Below are positions 34,091 to 44,428 of a stretch of DNA of 64,000 bases, piece after piece. Where the stretch lies: contig JAHDXW010000018.1 in the NCBI GenBank assembly GCA_023383015.1, positions 31,312 to 95,311 of the forward strand. Reading direction: 5' to 3'. Numbering within the stretch: position 1 is the stretch's first letter; each line of letters opens with the position of its first letter. The position numbers and the translations under genes are program-made. This DNA is from Paracoccaceae bacterium. GTDB taxonomy: Bacteria > Pseudomonadota > Alphaproteobacteria > Rhodobacterales > Rhodobacteraceae. The notes beneath the pieces are model-generated. The model saw nothing but the letters and a program-made list of their open reading frames with translations, had not been told where the DNA came from and ran no database searches.

Positions 34091-35079
34091 CCCCGCGCCC
34101 TCCGCCGCCGGACCTGGTCGATCAGCACCACCGCCGCCACCACCACCGCGCCCTGCACGGCAAGCCGGCCGCCGGGACTGAAATCGTTCAGGACCATCAT
34201 GTTCGAGATCACCGCGATCAGCACCGCACCGGCCGCCGCCTGCCAGGGAGAGCCGGCACCGCCCTGGATCGCGATGCCGCCGACCAGCAGTGCCGCGATC
34301 ACGCTGAAGGTCAGCCCGGTCAGCGAGTTTGCCATCGCCTCGCCGAAGGCGGCGGCGTTCAGGATGCCGGCCAGCGCGAGGCCGACCGAGAACACCGCGA
34401 AGGCAACCAGCGTCACCCGTGCGTGGCTGATGCCGCTGACCGCGGCGGTGGCGCGGTTGGCACCGACCAGGATGGTCTGCCGGCCGATCACGCTGCGCGA
34501 CATCAGCAGCGTCACCGCCCCCGTGAACAACACCAGCACGAGGATCTCGAGCGGGATGCCCAGCACCTCGCCGCCGCCCCAGGCCGGGCGGGCCGGGCCC
34601 ATCCGCACGATCCGCCCGCCCGTCAGCTCCGACACCGTGCCGAACAGGATCGCCCCGGCGGCAAGGGTGGTGATCACCGGGTTCAGGCCGGCCGCCACCA
34701 GCACCCCCTGCACCATCCCGATCGCCACCATGCCGGCGATGACCGCGCCAACCGCCAGCCAGTCGGGCCAGCCCCAGCCGATCAGCACCACGAAGCCCAC
34801 CATCGCGGCCATCGCCGACTGGGTGACGCCCAGCGACACGAAGCTGCCCGACAGCGTGACCGGCGCCATCGCCACGGCGACGATCCCGACGATCGCGGCG
34901 TTGCGCAGGATGCCGCGCAGGTTCTCGACGCTCAGGAAGTTCGGCGTCACCGCCATCGCCGCAATGACCAGCACGGCAAGCGATGCCAGCGCCACTATCG
35001 GCCACAGCCGCGCCGCCTCGGCCCCGCCCGGCCTCCCGGCCTGCCCGGCAGCCGGCGCATCGGCCCGCGGCGCGGTCAT
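34087..35079 (-). CDS. Ribose-type ABC transporter permease (second)
   Basis: A 330-residue RbsC-like permease. The equivalent motif reads VTLSGSFVSLGVTQSAMAAM in place of the usual G(E/G)IDLS, and the LNPVITTLAAGAILFG and VGGIAIQGGAG regions are present. The altered first motif suggests functional specialisation between the two permeases. The ATG overlaps the ATPase stop by 4 bases. Confidence 0.92.
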   Translation of the reverse strand: MTAPRADAPAAGQAGRPGGAEAARLWPIVALASLAVLVIAAMAVTPNFLSVENLRGILRNAAIVGIVAVAMAPVTLSGSFVSLGVTQSAMAAMVGFVVLIGWGWPDWLAVGAVIAGMVAIGMVQGVLVAAGLNPVITTLAAGAILFGTVSELTGGRIVRMGPARPAWGGGEVLGIPLEILVLVLFTGAVTLLMSRSVIGRQTILVGANRATAAVSGISHARVTLVAFAVFSVGLALAGILNAAAFGEAMANSLTGLTFSVIAALLVGGIAIQGGAGSPWQAAAGAVLIAVISNMMVLNDFSPGGRLAVQGAVVVAAVVLIDQVRRRRARG

Positions 35080-36611
35080 GCCGGGGCCTCCTCGTGCATC
35101 ACCTCGCGCACGACCGCGTCCTCCGTCCAGCCCGCGCGCGGCCGCAATTCGGTCAGCCTGCCGCGATAGAATGTGCCGATGGTGTCGGACAGCCCGAACA
35201 CCTCGGCGGTGTCGGAACTCGCAACGACGATCGCCATGCCCTCGTCGCACAGCTCCCGCAGGCGGCGGTAGATCTCGGCCCGCGCGCCGACGTCGACGCC
35301 GCGCGTCGGCTCGTCGAGCAGCATCACCCGCGGCGCCGCGCCCAGCCACTTGCCGACCGCGACCTTCTGCTGGTTGCCCCCCGACATCGCCCCGACCGGG
35401 GTGCCCAGCCGGCGGACGTCGACGGCGAAGCGCGCCGCCACCGGCGTCGCCGCCACACGCTCGGCCGCCGGCGCGATCAGCCCGGCGCGGGCGACCCGCC
35501 CGATCCAGGGCGCCGTGAGGTTCTCGCGGATCGGCCGGCCGAAGAAGATGCCGTCGCGCTTGCGGTCGGCCGAGCAGTACGCCAGCCCCTCGGCCAGGGC
35601 CGCGGCGCGGCTGTCCAGCCGCACCGGCCGGCGGGCAAGCAGCACTCTGCCGGCGGCCGGCGGCGCAAGCCCGGCAAGACAGCGCACCACATCGGCCGCG
35701 CCGCTGCCCAGCTGGCCCGTCAGCCCGAGGATCTCGCCGGCCCGCACCTGCAGGCTGACCGGGGCCGTTAGGCCCGGCGCCTCCAGAGCCTCGACCTCCA
35801 GGACCGGCGCGCCCGCCGGCTGCCCGTGGCCGGGAAACATCGTGCCGAGCTCGCGGCCCAGCATCATCGTGATCACGCCTGCGACATCCAGCTCTGCCGT
35901 CGGGAGGGCCGGCAGGCTGCGGCCATTGCGGAACACCGTGACCCGGTCGGCCAGGCGGAACACCTCCGCCAGCCGGTGGGTGACGTAGATGACGCCGCGC
36001 CCCTCGTCGGCCAGTCGCCGGATGACGCGCAGGATGCGCTCGATCTCGCGGTCGGCAAGCGCCGCGGTCGGCTCGTCGAAGATGAGGATGCGGGCATCCC
36101 GGCCGAGAAGGCGGGCGATCTCGACCAGCTGCATCTCGGCGACGCTCAGCCGCTCGACCCGCGTCCGAGGGTCGAGATGCGCCAGTCCGACCGCCTCGAG
36201 CAGGCGGCGCGCCCGTGCCGCGAGCCGCCAGGGAAGCCACAGGTCGGGCGCGTCGCCCTGCCCCAGCACCAGGTTCTCGGCAATGCTCATGGCCGGCACC
36301 AGGCTGTATTCCTGATGAACCACCGCCACCCCCGCGGCCTGCGACCGGGCCGACGGGAAAAGATCGACATCGCGGCCGTCGATCGCGACAGCGCCGGCGT
36401 CAGGCGCCACCAGCCCGGCGAGAACCTTCACGAGCGTGCTCTTGCCGGCGCCGTTCTCGCCCAGAAGCGCCATCACCTCGCCGGCGCGCAACTCGAAATC
36501 GACCGCATCCAGGGCCTGGATGCTGCCGTACCGCTTCGACAGCCCGCGGACGGAAAGGCGCGGCACTCCTGCCGCGCCCGCCGTCCCGGTTCCGGCCGCT
36601 CCGGTTGTCAC
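35076..36611 (-). CDS. Sugar ABC transporter ATP-binding protein (RbsA-like, two ATPase domains)
   Basis: A 511-residue duplicated ATPase. Domain 1 (about 12-250) has Walker A GENGAGKSTLVK, signature LSVAEMQLVEIARLL and Walker B ILIFDEPTAAL. Domain 2 (about 265-505) has a degenerate P-loop TGQLGSGAADV, an intact MSGGNQQKVAVGKWL signature and MLLDEPTRGVDVGA. One competent and one degenerate site is normal for RbsA-type proteins. It powers the two permeases encoded directly downstream. Confidence 0.95.
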   Translation of the reverse strand: MTTGAAGTGTAGAAGVPRLSVRGLSKRYGSIQALDAVDFELRAGEVMALLGENGAGKSTLVKVLAGLVAPDAGAVAIDGRDVDLFPSARSQAAGVAVVHQEYSLVPAMSIAENLVLGQGDAPDLWLPWRLAARARRLLEAVGLAHLDPRTRVERLSVAEMQLVEIARLLGRDARILIFDEPTAALADREIERILRVIRRLADEGRGVIYVTHRLAEVFRLADRVTVFRNGRSLPALPTAELDVAGVITMMLGRELGTMFPGHGQPAGAPVLEVEALEAPGLTAPVSLQVRAGEILGLTGQLGSGAADVVRCLAGLAPPAAGRVLLARRPVRLDSRAAALAEGLAYCSADRKRDGIFFGRPIRENLTAPWIGRVARAGLIAPAAERVAATPVAARFAVDVRRLGTPVGAMSGGNQQKVAVGKWLGAAPRVMLLDEPTRGVDVGARAEIYRRLRELCDEGMAIVVASSDTAEVFGLSDTIGTFYRGRLTELRPRAGWTEDAVVREVMHEEAPA

Positions 36612-36650
36612 CGCCGCGCCTCGCCGTTTCCGTTCACAGCATCCGTTGCT

Positions 36651-37730
36651 TCAGCCGGCGCAGATCTCGTCTGCGGTGAAGCCCCAGATCATCGTGTTCG
36701 CCACGCCATCGGCGCCGATCGCCGGGGCATGCGGCATGTAATTGTACCGCGCCGGCGGCCCGGGGTCGAGCGGCGGCGCCTCGGCCTCCACCGGCATCTG
36801 GATGATGTCGCCCTCGATCCTGCCGTTGTGGATGAACTTGGCCGCGGTGCGCACCGCGAGCATGCCTTCCACCGCGGCCGGCTGGATGCCTGTGCCGAAG
36901 GTCTCGCCGTTCTTGACCGCATCGAGCGTGCCCGAGCAGTCGCCCGAGACGATCATCACGTCCCTGCCCGGCTCGATCCCGTTCTCCTTCAGCGCCCGAA
37001 TGATGCCGTTGGCGGCCTGCTGGTTGGAGACGAACAGGAAGTCGAACTGCCCCTTGAAGCGCGGGATCACGGCCGAGCCGATCTCGTAGCCGCTCTCGGG
37101 GCTGTTCGGCCCGAACTCGGTGTGGATGATCGAGAACGGCTCGCCGGCCGTCACCTCGAGGAAGCCCTTCATGCGCTCGGTGCCGGTCTTTTCGCCGGCA
37201 GGGTGCTGGAACACCAGCAGCGCGCCGCCGGGCTGCTTGAAGCTCATCCCCGCCGCCCGCGCCGCCTCGCGCGCGCCGATCATCATCTCGCCCAGCGTCC
37301 GCCCGATCAGGATCTGGTTGGCGCCGGAATAGGCCTGAACGAACGGCCACTGCTGCTCGTTCGGCTCCTGGGTCAGCTGGATCACCGGGGCCAGGCGCGA
37401 CAGCTGGCGGTTGGCGTTGATCGCCGCATCCGCCACCCACGGCCAGAAGATGATCGCGTCAGGCTTCATGCCCGAGGCGATCAGCTGCTGGACCTGCTGG
37501 TCCTGCTCGGGCTGCGAGAAGTTGTTCTGGAACACCGTGAGCGCGAATCCGAGCCGCTCGGCCTCCATCTGGGCGCCCTTGATCTGGTTGGCGCCGTAGA
37601 TGTTCGAGGCGGTGATCGTGAACATCACCAGGCTCTTGCCCTCGCCCGATATCTCCTGCGCAACGGCCGTCGCCGCGGGGCCGGCAATCATCGCCGCGAC
37701 GATTGCCGACAAGAAAGTCCGTTTCGTCAC
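36651..37730 (-). CDS. Sugar ABC transporter substrate-binding protein (CUT2, periplasmic-binding 4 type)
   Basis: A 359-residue periplasmic protein with a signal peptide (KRTFLSAIVAAMIAGPAATAVAQ). Family features are ASNIYGANQIKGAQMEAERLG, QQVQQLIASGMKPDAIIFWP, and the late IVSGDCSGTLDAVKNGETFGTGIQP in outline. I chose GTG at 37730 (an adjacent GTG at 37733 is possible). AGGAGGT sits 6-9 bases upstream, while an upstream ATG at 37847 overlaps the predicted -35. First gene of the CUT2 operon; ligand unknown. Confidence 0.92.
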   Translation of the reverse strand: MTKRTFLSAIVAAMIAGPAATAVAQEISGEGKSLVMFTITASNIYGANQIKGAQMEAERLGFALTVFQNNFSQPEQDQQVQQLIASGMKPDAIIFWPWVADAAINANRQLSRLAPVIQLTQEPNEQQWPFVQAYSGANQILIGRTLGEMMIGAREAARAAGMSFKQPGGALLVFQHPAGEKTGTERMKGFLEVTAGEPFSIIHTEFGPNSPESGYEIGSAVIPRFKGQFDFLFVSNQQAANGIIRALKENGIEPGRDVMIVSGDCSGTLDAVKNGETFGTGIQPAAVEGMLAVRTAAKFIHNGRIEGDIIQMPVEAEAPPLDPGPPARYNYMPHAPAIGADGVANTMIWGFTADEICAG

Positions 37731-37797
37731 CACCGTTCCACCTCCTGTCCGCGGCACCGGATGCCAAGCCCCGTGCCATCCTCCCCGATGTCCCGTC

Positions 37798-37847
37798 AAA
37801 AAGACAAAGACCTTTATCTTTTTACAAAGAAAGCACTTTCCTGTCAA
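37798..37847 (-). promoter_or_regulatory. Promoter and operator of the ribose-type ABC operon
   Basis: On the minus strand a consensus -35 TTGACA (37847-37842), a 17-base spacer and -10 TAAAAA (37824-37819) are visible. A nearly perfect 26-bp palindrome at 37798-37823 (outer AAAAAGA/TCTTTTT, inner AAAG/CTTT) starts within the -10. This is the best of the five related sites. Confidence 0.72.
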
Positions 37848-37879
37848 GCACCGCGCGAGCGCGTCGGCGCGGGCGCCGC

Positions 37880-37936
37880 TTGACCGGAGGGTGGCGGCAG
37901 GGCATCATCCATTCATAAAAGAACCTGATCTTTTAT
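37880..37936 (+). promoter_or_regulatory. Operator and possible promoter of the EthD-like gene
   Basis: The perfect palindrome ATAAAAGA-ACCTGA-TCTTTTAT (37915-37936) lies 26 bases before the start codon. A possible -35 TTGACC (37880) is followed after 17 bases by a weak CATCAT, which would place the palindrome at about +1 to +20. The core AAAAGA-N4-GATCTTTT is identical to the one at 27250. Confidence 0.6.
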
Positions 37937-37961
37937 CTGATTCCGGGTGGAGGGACGGCAC

Positions 37962-38720
37962 ATGATCTGCTTCAACTGGGTGATCACCCTGCCGAAGCAT
38001 CTCACGGCAGAGGAGTTCGATCGGTGGTACCTCGGCATCCACACCGGCTATGCCAAGATCGCCCACCGGATCGTCCGCTACAACATCAACCGGCGGGTCG
38101 CCCGCCAGCCCGCTGCCGCGCACGGCGAGTTCTTCCGAATCGCCCAGGAATACTGGGAGACATGGGATGACATGGAGGCCTGCTGGAACCACCACACCGG
38201 GCATGCGCTGCTCGGCGACGGGCTGGTCAACATGGGGCTCGACCCCGGCACGCTTCCGGGCATCGCGCTGACCACCCAGACCCAGTTCGACGTCGACCGC
38301 CCGGCCCAGTTCAGCAGCTTCCGCCGCGGCTACCGGGCGCGTGCCGACGGCACCATCACCCGCTTCATCGCCTTCGGGATGGCCAACGACCGTGCCGGCA
38401 TCGGCGCCTGGTACGCGGCCAACTTCGCGGGGCTCGGCCGGCACCCGCTGCTGCGCGAGCATGTCTTCGGCACCACCGTCGGACGCACCATCCGGCTTGG
38501 CCTCGTCGGCCGGCTGCCGGAGGCGCACATGCTGTCCTACGACTGGAACCTCGAACTGTGGTTCGATTCGAACGAGGACGCGCACGCCTTCCTTGCCGAC
38601 AGGCCGTTCGGAGAGATGTTCGCCGCCCTGCGCGGGGCCAGCCACTCCACCCTCGGCGGGCTGTTCCGCGGCCAGGAGATGCTGGTGCAGAACACCGCCA
38701 TCGCCCACCGCGACGACTGA
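37962..38720 (+). CDS. EthD-like dimeric alpha/beta-barrel protein
   Basis: A 252-residue protein that reads as two consecutive ferredoxin-like (EthD/ABM-type) halves. The first is about 1-120, with LTAEEFDRWYLGIHTGYAKI; the second about 125-240, with FIAFGMANDRAGIGAWYAANF followed by HPLLREHVFG. The hxx-W-Y---H pattern is typical of EthD proteins. GGAGGG upstream supports the ATG at 37962 rather than the GTG at 37947. Related proteins act as small isomerases, decarboxylases or accessory proteins of unknown role. It diverges from the ribose-type ABC operon and shares its operator type. Confidence 0.7.
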   Translation: MICFNWVITLPKHLTAEEFDRWYLGIHTGYAKIAHRIVRYNINRRVARQPAAAHGEFFRIAQEYWETWDDMEACWNHHTGHALLGDGLVNMGLDPGTLPGIALTTQTQFDVDRPAQFSSFRRGYRARADGTITRFIAFGMANDRAGIGAWYAANFAGLGRHPLLREHVFGTTVGRTIRLGLVGRLPEAHMLSYDWNLELWFDSNEDAHAFLADRPFGEMFAALRGASHSTLGGLFRGQEMLVQNTAIAHRDD

Positions 38721-38730
38721 GGCGGGCGGC

Positions 38731-39951
38731 CTAGGGCAGCGCCACCTCCACCCAGACCAGCCGGCCGCGTCCGGCCGCGGCGACGGTGGCGGCGAAAGGA
38801 TCGTCGGGCGGGGGCCAGAGGACGCCCGCGGCGACGACATCAAGCCCCGCCGACGGCAGGACATAGTCCAGCCGCAGGTTGCCCGGCCCCGCGGGCCCGG
38901 CAAGGGCAGCGGTGTCGCGGGCCGGCTCGCCGAGGTGCGGCGGGCCGGCGGCGGCGCGCCCCGCGATCGCCCCGCCCGGGCTTTCCGGCCCGGGGTCGCG
39001 CAGCGCCGGATGGACGAGCAGCGCCGCCATCTCGTGCCGCCGGCCGGCGCCGTCGGCGGGATCGAGGTTGGAGGTGCCCGCCAGCACGAAGGGCGTGGCG
39101 GGTGGGCGCATTGGCAGACGCCCGTCGAGGAGGTGCCGCCAGAAGGCGATCTCGTCGCCGTTGCGCCGTGCCGCACGCCCGTTGGCATCTCCCGGAAGCG
39201 GCAGCCCGGCGGCGAAGGCCAGAAGGCTGAACCTGCCGCCGCCGGGCAGCGCGAGCGGGATCTCCCAGGCGCCGGTGCTGGCCAGCCGCTGCACCGCCGC
39301 AACCGCGGCCGGAACCGCCGCCCCGGGCCCCGACGCCAGCCCCGACTCCGGCAGGTCGGCCCAGAGAAATGCCGAGAAGTCCCGCACCTCGCCGGCGGCG
39401 ATCGGCACCTGCGACAGCACAGCCATGCCTCGCTCGCCGGCAAAGCGCCCCCAGCCCTGTGCATCGGCGGCCCGCCCCGCCCGGCCGTCGCCGTCAAGGT
39501 CGAGCCCGGTGGCCATGCCGCGGTTCGGCCTCAGCGCGAAGCGGTGCGGATAGTCCGCCCCCAGCGCCGCCAGCCGCCCGGCGAAGGCCACCAGCGCCTC
39601 CCCGCCGGCGTCATAGTCGAAGGAGGTCAGCACCACCACCTCCGCCGCCGCCGCCGCGACGACCGCCGCGGCGGCGGCGACCTGGGCATCGCCCGGCCCG
39701 GTGATGTCGGCCAGCAGGAGGCCCGGGCCGTCCCGCGTCAGCCCGGCGTCATAGACAGCGATCCGCAGGGTGCCGGCGCGGGCGGCGCCGGACCCGGCGG
39801 CGGCAAGCAGGAACGCGGCCAGCGCCGCCGTCAGGCAGGCGCGAGCGTGTCGGGCCGCACCGCCGCCGACTGGCGTTGCGCGCGCACCATCCGCGCGATG
39901 CGGTTCATCGCCAGACCGCGCATGATCAGCGACGTCGGCAGGAATGCCCAT
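38731..39951 (-). CDS. Secreted endonuclease/exonuclease/phosphatase-family protein
   Basis: The frame encodes 406 residues. A signal-peptide-like segment begins only near residue 40 (LTAALAAFLLAAAGSGAARAG), after which the EEP fold starts (LRIAVYDAGL, VVVLTSFDYD, VLAGTSNLDP, LRLDYVLPSAGL). The active-site Asn-x-Asp of the superfamily is present in SNLDP, but the catalytic His pair is not obvious. The only ATG (39951) overlaps the upstream gene by 121 bases. A CTG at 39834 would overlap that gene's stop as CTGA and start exactly at the signal peptide, so the true start may be there. Probably periplasmic or extracellular. Confidence 0.72.
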   Translation of the reverse strand: MGIPADVADHARSGDEPHRADGARATPVGGGAARHARACLTAALAAFLLAAAGSGAARAGTLRIAVYDAGLTRDGPGLLLADITGPGDAQVAAAAAVVAAAAAEVVVLTSFDYDAGGEALVAFAGRLAALGADYPHRFALRPNRGMATGLDLDGDGRAGRAADAQGWGRFAGERGMAVLSQVPIAAGEVRDFSAFLWADLPESGLASGPGAAVPAAVAAVQRLASTGAWEIPLALPGGGRFSLLAFAAGLPLPGDANGRAARRNGDEIAFWRHLLDGRLPMRPPATPFVLAGTSNLDPADGAGRRHEMAALLVHPALRDPGPESPGGAIAGRAAAGPPHLGEPARDTAALAGPAGPGNLRLDYVLPSAGLDVVAAGVLWPPPDDPFAATVAAAGRGRLVWVEVALP

Positions 39952-40655
39952 GCGGCGATCGCCCAGACCAGACTCTGCGGTGCCCCAAGCGAGACCAGGC
40001 CGACCGACGCCGCCCCCGCCTTGGCCACTGCCGGGATCACGAATGGCAGCACAAAGCCTAAGGCAAGGTTAACGGCGGCATCCCGGTCGAGGCGCTGGGC
40101 GATGTCGCCGCCAGCCATCGGATCGAAGGTGGGCAGGTTGACCCAGACGTTGAAGTCGCGCCGCGGCGACGGCCACCGTCCCGTGGCCACCATCAGGCCG
40201 AAGGCCGAGACGGTTGCGATGCCGACCAGCGCCGCCGTCGCCGCCGCCTCGCGCAGCACCGCGACCTCGCGCTGCGGGGCGTCCGCCGGCAGCATCAGCG
40301 TCACCAGCCGGACCGGCGAGTAGGGAAAGTCGAACCGGGCCCCGACCATCGCCGCGAACCCCTCGAGCCACCCCGGCCCGGCCACGCCGGAGCCGCGGAT
40401 CAGCAGCGACAGCAGCAGCACGGTCACGAACAGCCCGGCGAAGCGCAGCCTGTTGAAGGGCGGGGCGAAGCGGAACTCGACCAGGCCGGGGTAGGCCGAG
40501 GCATACTCGACCATCACCAGCGCGGCCGCGAACAGCGCCACGAACACCACGACCTGCGTTGTCTCGGCACCGATGCCGGGAAGCATCAGCGCGGGGGTCG
40601 TGACCATCAGCACGACCATGAGCGCCCGCACCGCGGCGCCTGCTAGCTTCGTCAT
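39831..40655 (-). CDS. Multi-pass membrane protein of unknown function
   Basis: A 274-residue protein with about six hydrophobic segments (from residue 5 MVVLMVTTPALMLPGIG; then FVALFAAALVMVEYA, FAGLFVTVLLLSLLI, ATAALVGIATVSAFGLMVA, LALGFVLPFVIPAVA, LVWAIAAWAFLPTSLIM). A conserved-looking soluble loop reads RRDFNVWVNLPTFDP. It resembles uncharacterised roseobacter proteins; I cannot name a family. It precedes, and probably is co-transcribed with, the EEP-family gene. Confidence 0.72.
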   Translation of the reverse strand: MTKLAGAAVRALMVVLMVTTPALMLPGIGAETTQVVVFVALFAAALVMVEYASAYPGLVEFRFAPPFNRLRFAGLFVTVLLLSLLIRGSGVAGPGWLEGFAAMVGARFDFPYSPVRLVTLMLPADAPQREVAVLREAAATAALVGIATVSAFGLMVATGRWPSPRRDFNVWVNLPTFDPMAGGDIAQRLDRDAAVNLALGFVLPFVIPAVAKAGAASVGLVSLGAPQSLVWAIAAWAFLPTSLIMRGLAMNRIARMVRAQRQSAAVRPDTLAPA

Positions 40656-40842
40656 TGCCTGTCCACCCTCGCCCGGTCGGCCCCGGTGCATGCCGGCGCC
40701 TGTCCCTCGTCGGGTCCGCCGATTATGGCGGCCTGCCTCATCCTCGCCCAACTTCTGCCAACTTTCACTTCGCCGGGCAATCCCTTGCACCAGCGAAGCT
40801 TTCCTGAACCCGCATTCGCAGGCGGAGTGTCGCAGAACTGCA

Positions 40843-40861
40843 TCAGCCCCCGGGGGGCTGA
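40843..40861 (-). terminator. GC-rich hairpin after leuD
   Basis: A nearly gapless palindrome of CAGCCCCC and GGGGGCTG lies 6 bases beyond the leuD stop. There is no T tract and almost no loop, so it may stop transcription only weakly or with Rho. Confidence 0.3.
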
Positions 40862-40866
40862 CAGGA

Positions 40867-41472
40867 TCAGAGCCAGGGGCGTGCAGCGGCGGCCCGGGCC
40901 TCGAAACCGTCGATCGCCGGCGCCTTCTCCATCGTCAGGCCGATGTCGTCGAGGCCGTTCAGCAGGCAGTGCTTCTTGAACGGATCGATCTCGAAGGCGA
41001 AGGTCGTCCCGTCCGAGGCGGTGACGGTCTGCGAGGGGAGGTCGACGGTGATCCGCGCGTTCGCACCGCGGCGTGCGTCATCCATCAGGACGTCAACTGC
41101 TTCCTGAGGCAGGACAATGGGAAGGATGCCGTTCTTGAAGCAGTTCTGGTAGAAGATGTCGGCGTAGGAGGGGGCTATCACGCAGCGGATGCCGAAATCG
41201 AGCAGCGCCCAGGGCGCGTGCTCGCGCGACGATCCGCAGCCGAAGTTCTCGCCCGCGACCAGGATCTCGGCGTTGCGATAGGCAGGCCGGTTCAGCACGA
41301 AGTCGGGAATCTCGGCGCCGTCGGGGGTGTAGCGCATCTCGTCGAACAGGTTCCGCCCGAGGCCGGTGCGCTTGATCGTCTTCAGGAACTGCTTGGGGAT
41401 GATCATGTCGGTGTCGACGTTCACGAGCGGCAGGGGCGCGGCCACTCCGGTCAGGGCGGTGAACTTGTCCAT
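40867..41472 (-). CDS. leuD: 3-isopropylmalate dehydratase small subunit
   Basis: A 201-residue subunit of the leucine-biosynthesis isomerase. Typical motifs are [39 protein letters not shown] and [18 protein letters not shown]. It pairs with LeuC, which is 1.3 kb upstream on the same strand, separated by an MFS gene on the opposite strand. Confidence 0.96.
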   Translation of the reverse strand: MDKFTALTGVAAPLPLVNVDTDMIIPKQFLKTIKRTGLGRNLFDEMRYTPDGAEIPDFVLNRPAYRNAEILVAGENFGCGSSREHAPWALLDFGIRCVIAPSYADIFYQNCFKNGILPIVLPQEAVDVLMDDARRGANARITVDLPSQTVTASDGTTFAFEIDPFKKHCLLNGLDDIGLTMEKAPAIDGFEARAAAARPWL

Positions 41473-41569
41473 GCGATCCCTCCGTGCTAGGCGGCGCGGG
41501 TAAAGCACGCGGGGCGCCGGCGCGCAAGCGCCGCCGCAAGGCACGCGGTGCGCGCCCCGGGGATCGGCA

Positions 41570-42788
41570 TTGCTCGGCTTCCTGCGTCTGAACGCCCGCT
41601 GGCTGGCCACGGGCATTCTGCTGACCTTCGCCTCGGCCCCCGGGCAGACGTGGTTCATCTCGCTCTTTGCCGGCGAGATCCGCGCCGCCTACGGGCTGAC
41701 GGTCGGCGGATGGGGGCTGATCTACACCGCCGCGACGCTTGCCTCGGCGGCGCTCCTGCTGGCGCGCGGCGGGCTTGCGGACACGGTGCGGCTGTCGCGG
41801 CTCGGCCCGGGGGTGGCGCTGATCTTCGCCGCGGCGGCGCTGGCGGTGGCCGCCGGCGGGCCGGTCTGGACGCTTCTCGCCGGGGTGTTCGTGCTGCGCT
41901 TCTGCGGCCAGGGCATGTTCAGCCACATCGCCATGACGGCGATGGGGCGCTGGTTCGTCGCCACCCGCGGCCGGGCGGTCGCGATCGCCGGGCTCGGCTA
42001 TGCCGCCGCCGAATCGCTGCTTCCGGTCCCGGTCGTGCTGCTGGTCGCCGCGATCGGCTGGCAGTGGGCCTGGGCCGTGGCGGCGGCGGTTCTGGCGCTG
42101 GTGGTGGCGCCGCTCCTGCTGTGGCTGATGGCAAGCGACCGCGTGCCGGCAGGCGGCATCACCGGCCAGTCGAGCACCGGCCTCGGTGACCGGCACTGGT
42201 CGCGGCGCGACGTGCTCGGGCACTGGCTGTTCCCGGCCATCCTGCCGGTGATGCTGACGACGCCCTTCCTCGGGACGGTGATCTTCTTCCACCAGGTCCA
42301 CATCGCCGAGACCAAGGGCTGGGCGCTGACGGCGATGGCACAGGGATATCCCCTGTTCGCCGGCACGACCGTCGCCGCGACCCTGCTGACCGGGATGGCC
42401 GCCGACCGCTTCGGCCCCGGCGGGCTGATGCCGCTCCTGACCCTTCCGCTCGGCGTCGCGCTCGTCGTCCTGTCGCTGGCCGACACGACCGCAGGCTGGC
42501 TGCTGGCCCTCGTCCTCTACGGCCTGACGCAGGGCATCGCCAACGGCCTCTGGGGGGTGTTCCTGCCCTGGGTCTACGGCACCCGCCACCTCGGTGCGGT
42601 GCGCGCGCTCGCCAGCGCGATCATGGTGGTGTCGACCGCCGTGGGTCCGGCGCTGTCGGGGATCCTGATCGACGCGGGCTTCGACTTCGCGGCCCAGGCG
42701 ATGATCTTCGCCGCCTGGTGCCTGATGCTGGGCCCCTGGGCGCTGGCCGTCCGCCGCCGGCTTGACCGCGAGCGGACGGCCGCCGCCG

Positions 42789-42796
<8 letters not shown>
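41570..42796 (+). CDS. MFS transporter
   Basis: A 408-residue protein with 12 predicted transmembrane segments in two halves. The MFS loop between TM2 and TM3 reads [16 protein letters not shown]. The TTG start at 41570 gives a natural N-terminus ([17 protein letters not shown]). The stop overlaps the convergent leuC end by 8 bases. It is inserted between leuC and leuD; substrate unknown. Confidence 0.9.
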
Positions 42797-44195
<1,399 letters not shown>

Positions 44196-44252
44196 GGCAC
44201 GGGTTCCGGTGGTCTGTTGCGGTAAAGGGGCGGGCGGGACGACGGACGGCGC

Positions 44253-44339
44253 CTAGGGCCGCGCCCGCACCGACCGGCGGGCACCGAAGAAGCGCCACGG
44301 CAGCCGGGCGCGGTCGCCGACGTCGAAGAAACGCATCAT
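44253..44339 (-). CDS. Possible 28-residue basic peptide
   Basis: A short frame starting ATGATG and rich in Arg and Phe (FFDVGDRARLPWRFFG). It lies in the 233-base gap upstream of leuC and has no clear ribosome site. I do not recognise a family; it may be chance. Confidence 0.2.
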   Translation of the reverse strand: MMRFFDVGDRARLPWRFFGARRSVRARP

Positions 44340-44428
44340 GACCGGCCTTCTACGCGAGGGCCCGCGCGCTGGCAAGGAAGCGGCGCCCCGTCCCGCACGG
44401 CCTCGCGGGTGTGCGCGCCCCCCCCGGC

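Noticed and set aside
37731..37847. Longer N-terminus (ATG at 37847) for the CUT2 binding protein
   Set aside because: That ATG overlaps the predicted -35 hexamer, and the added residues precede a perfectly placed ribosome site and signal peptide.
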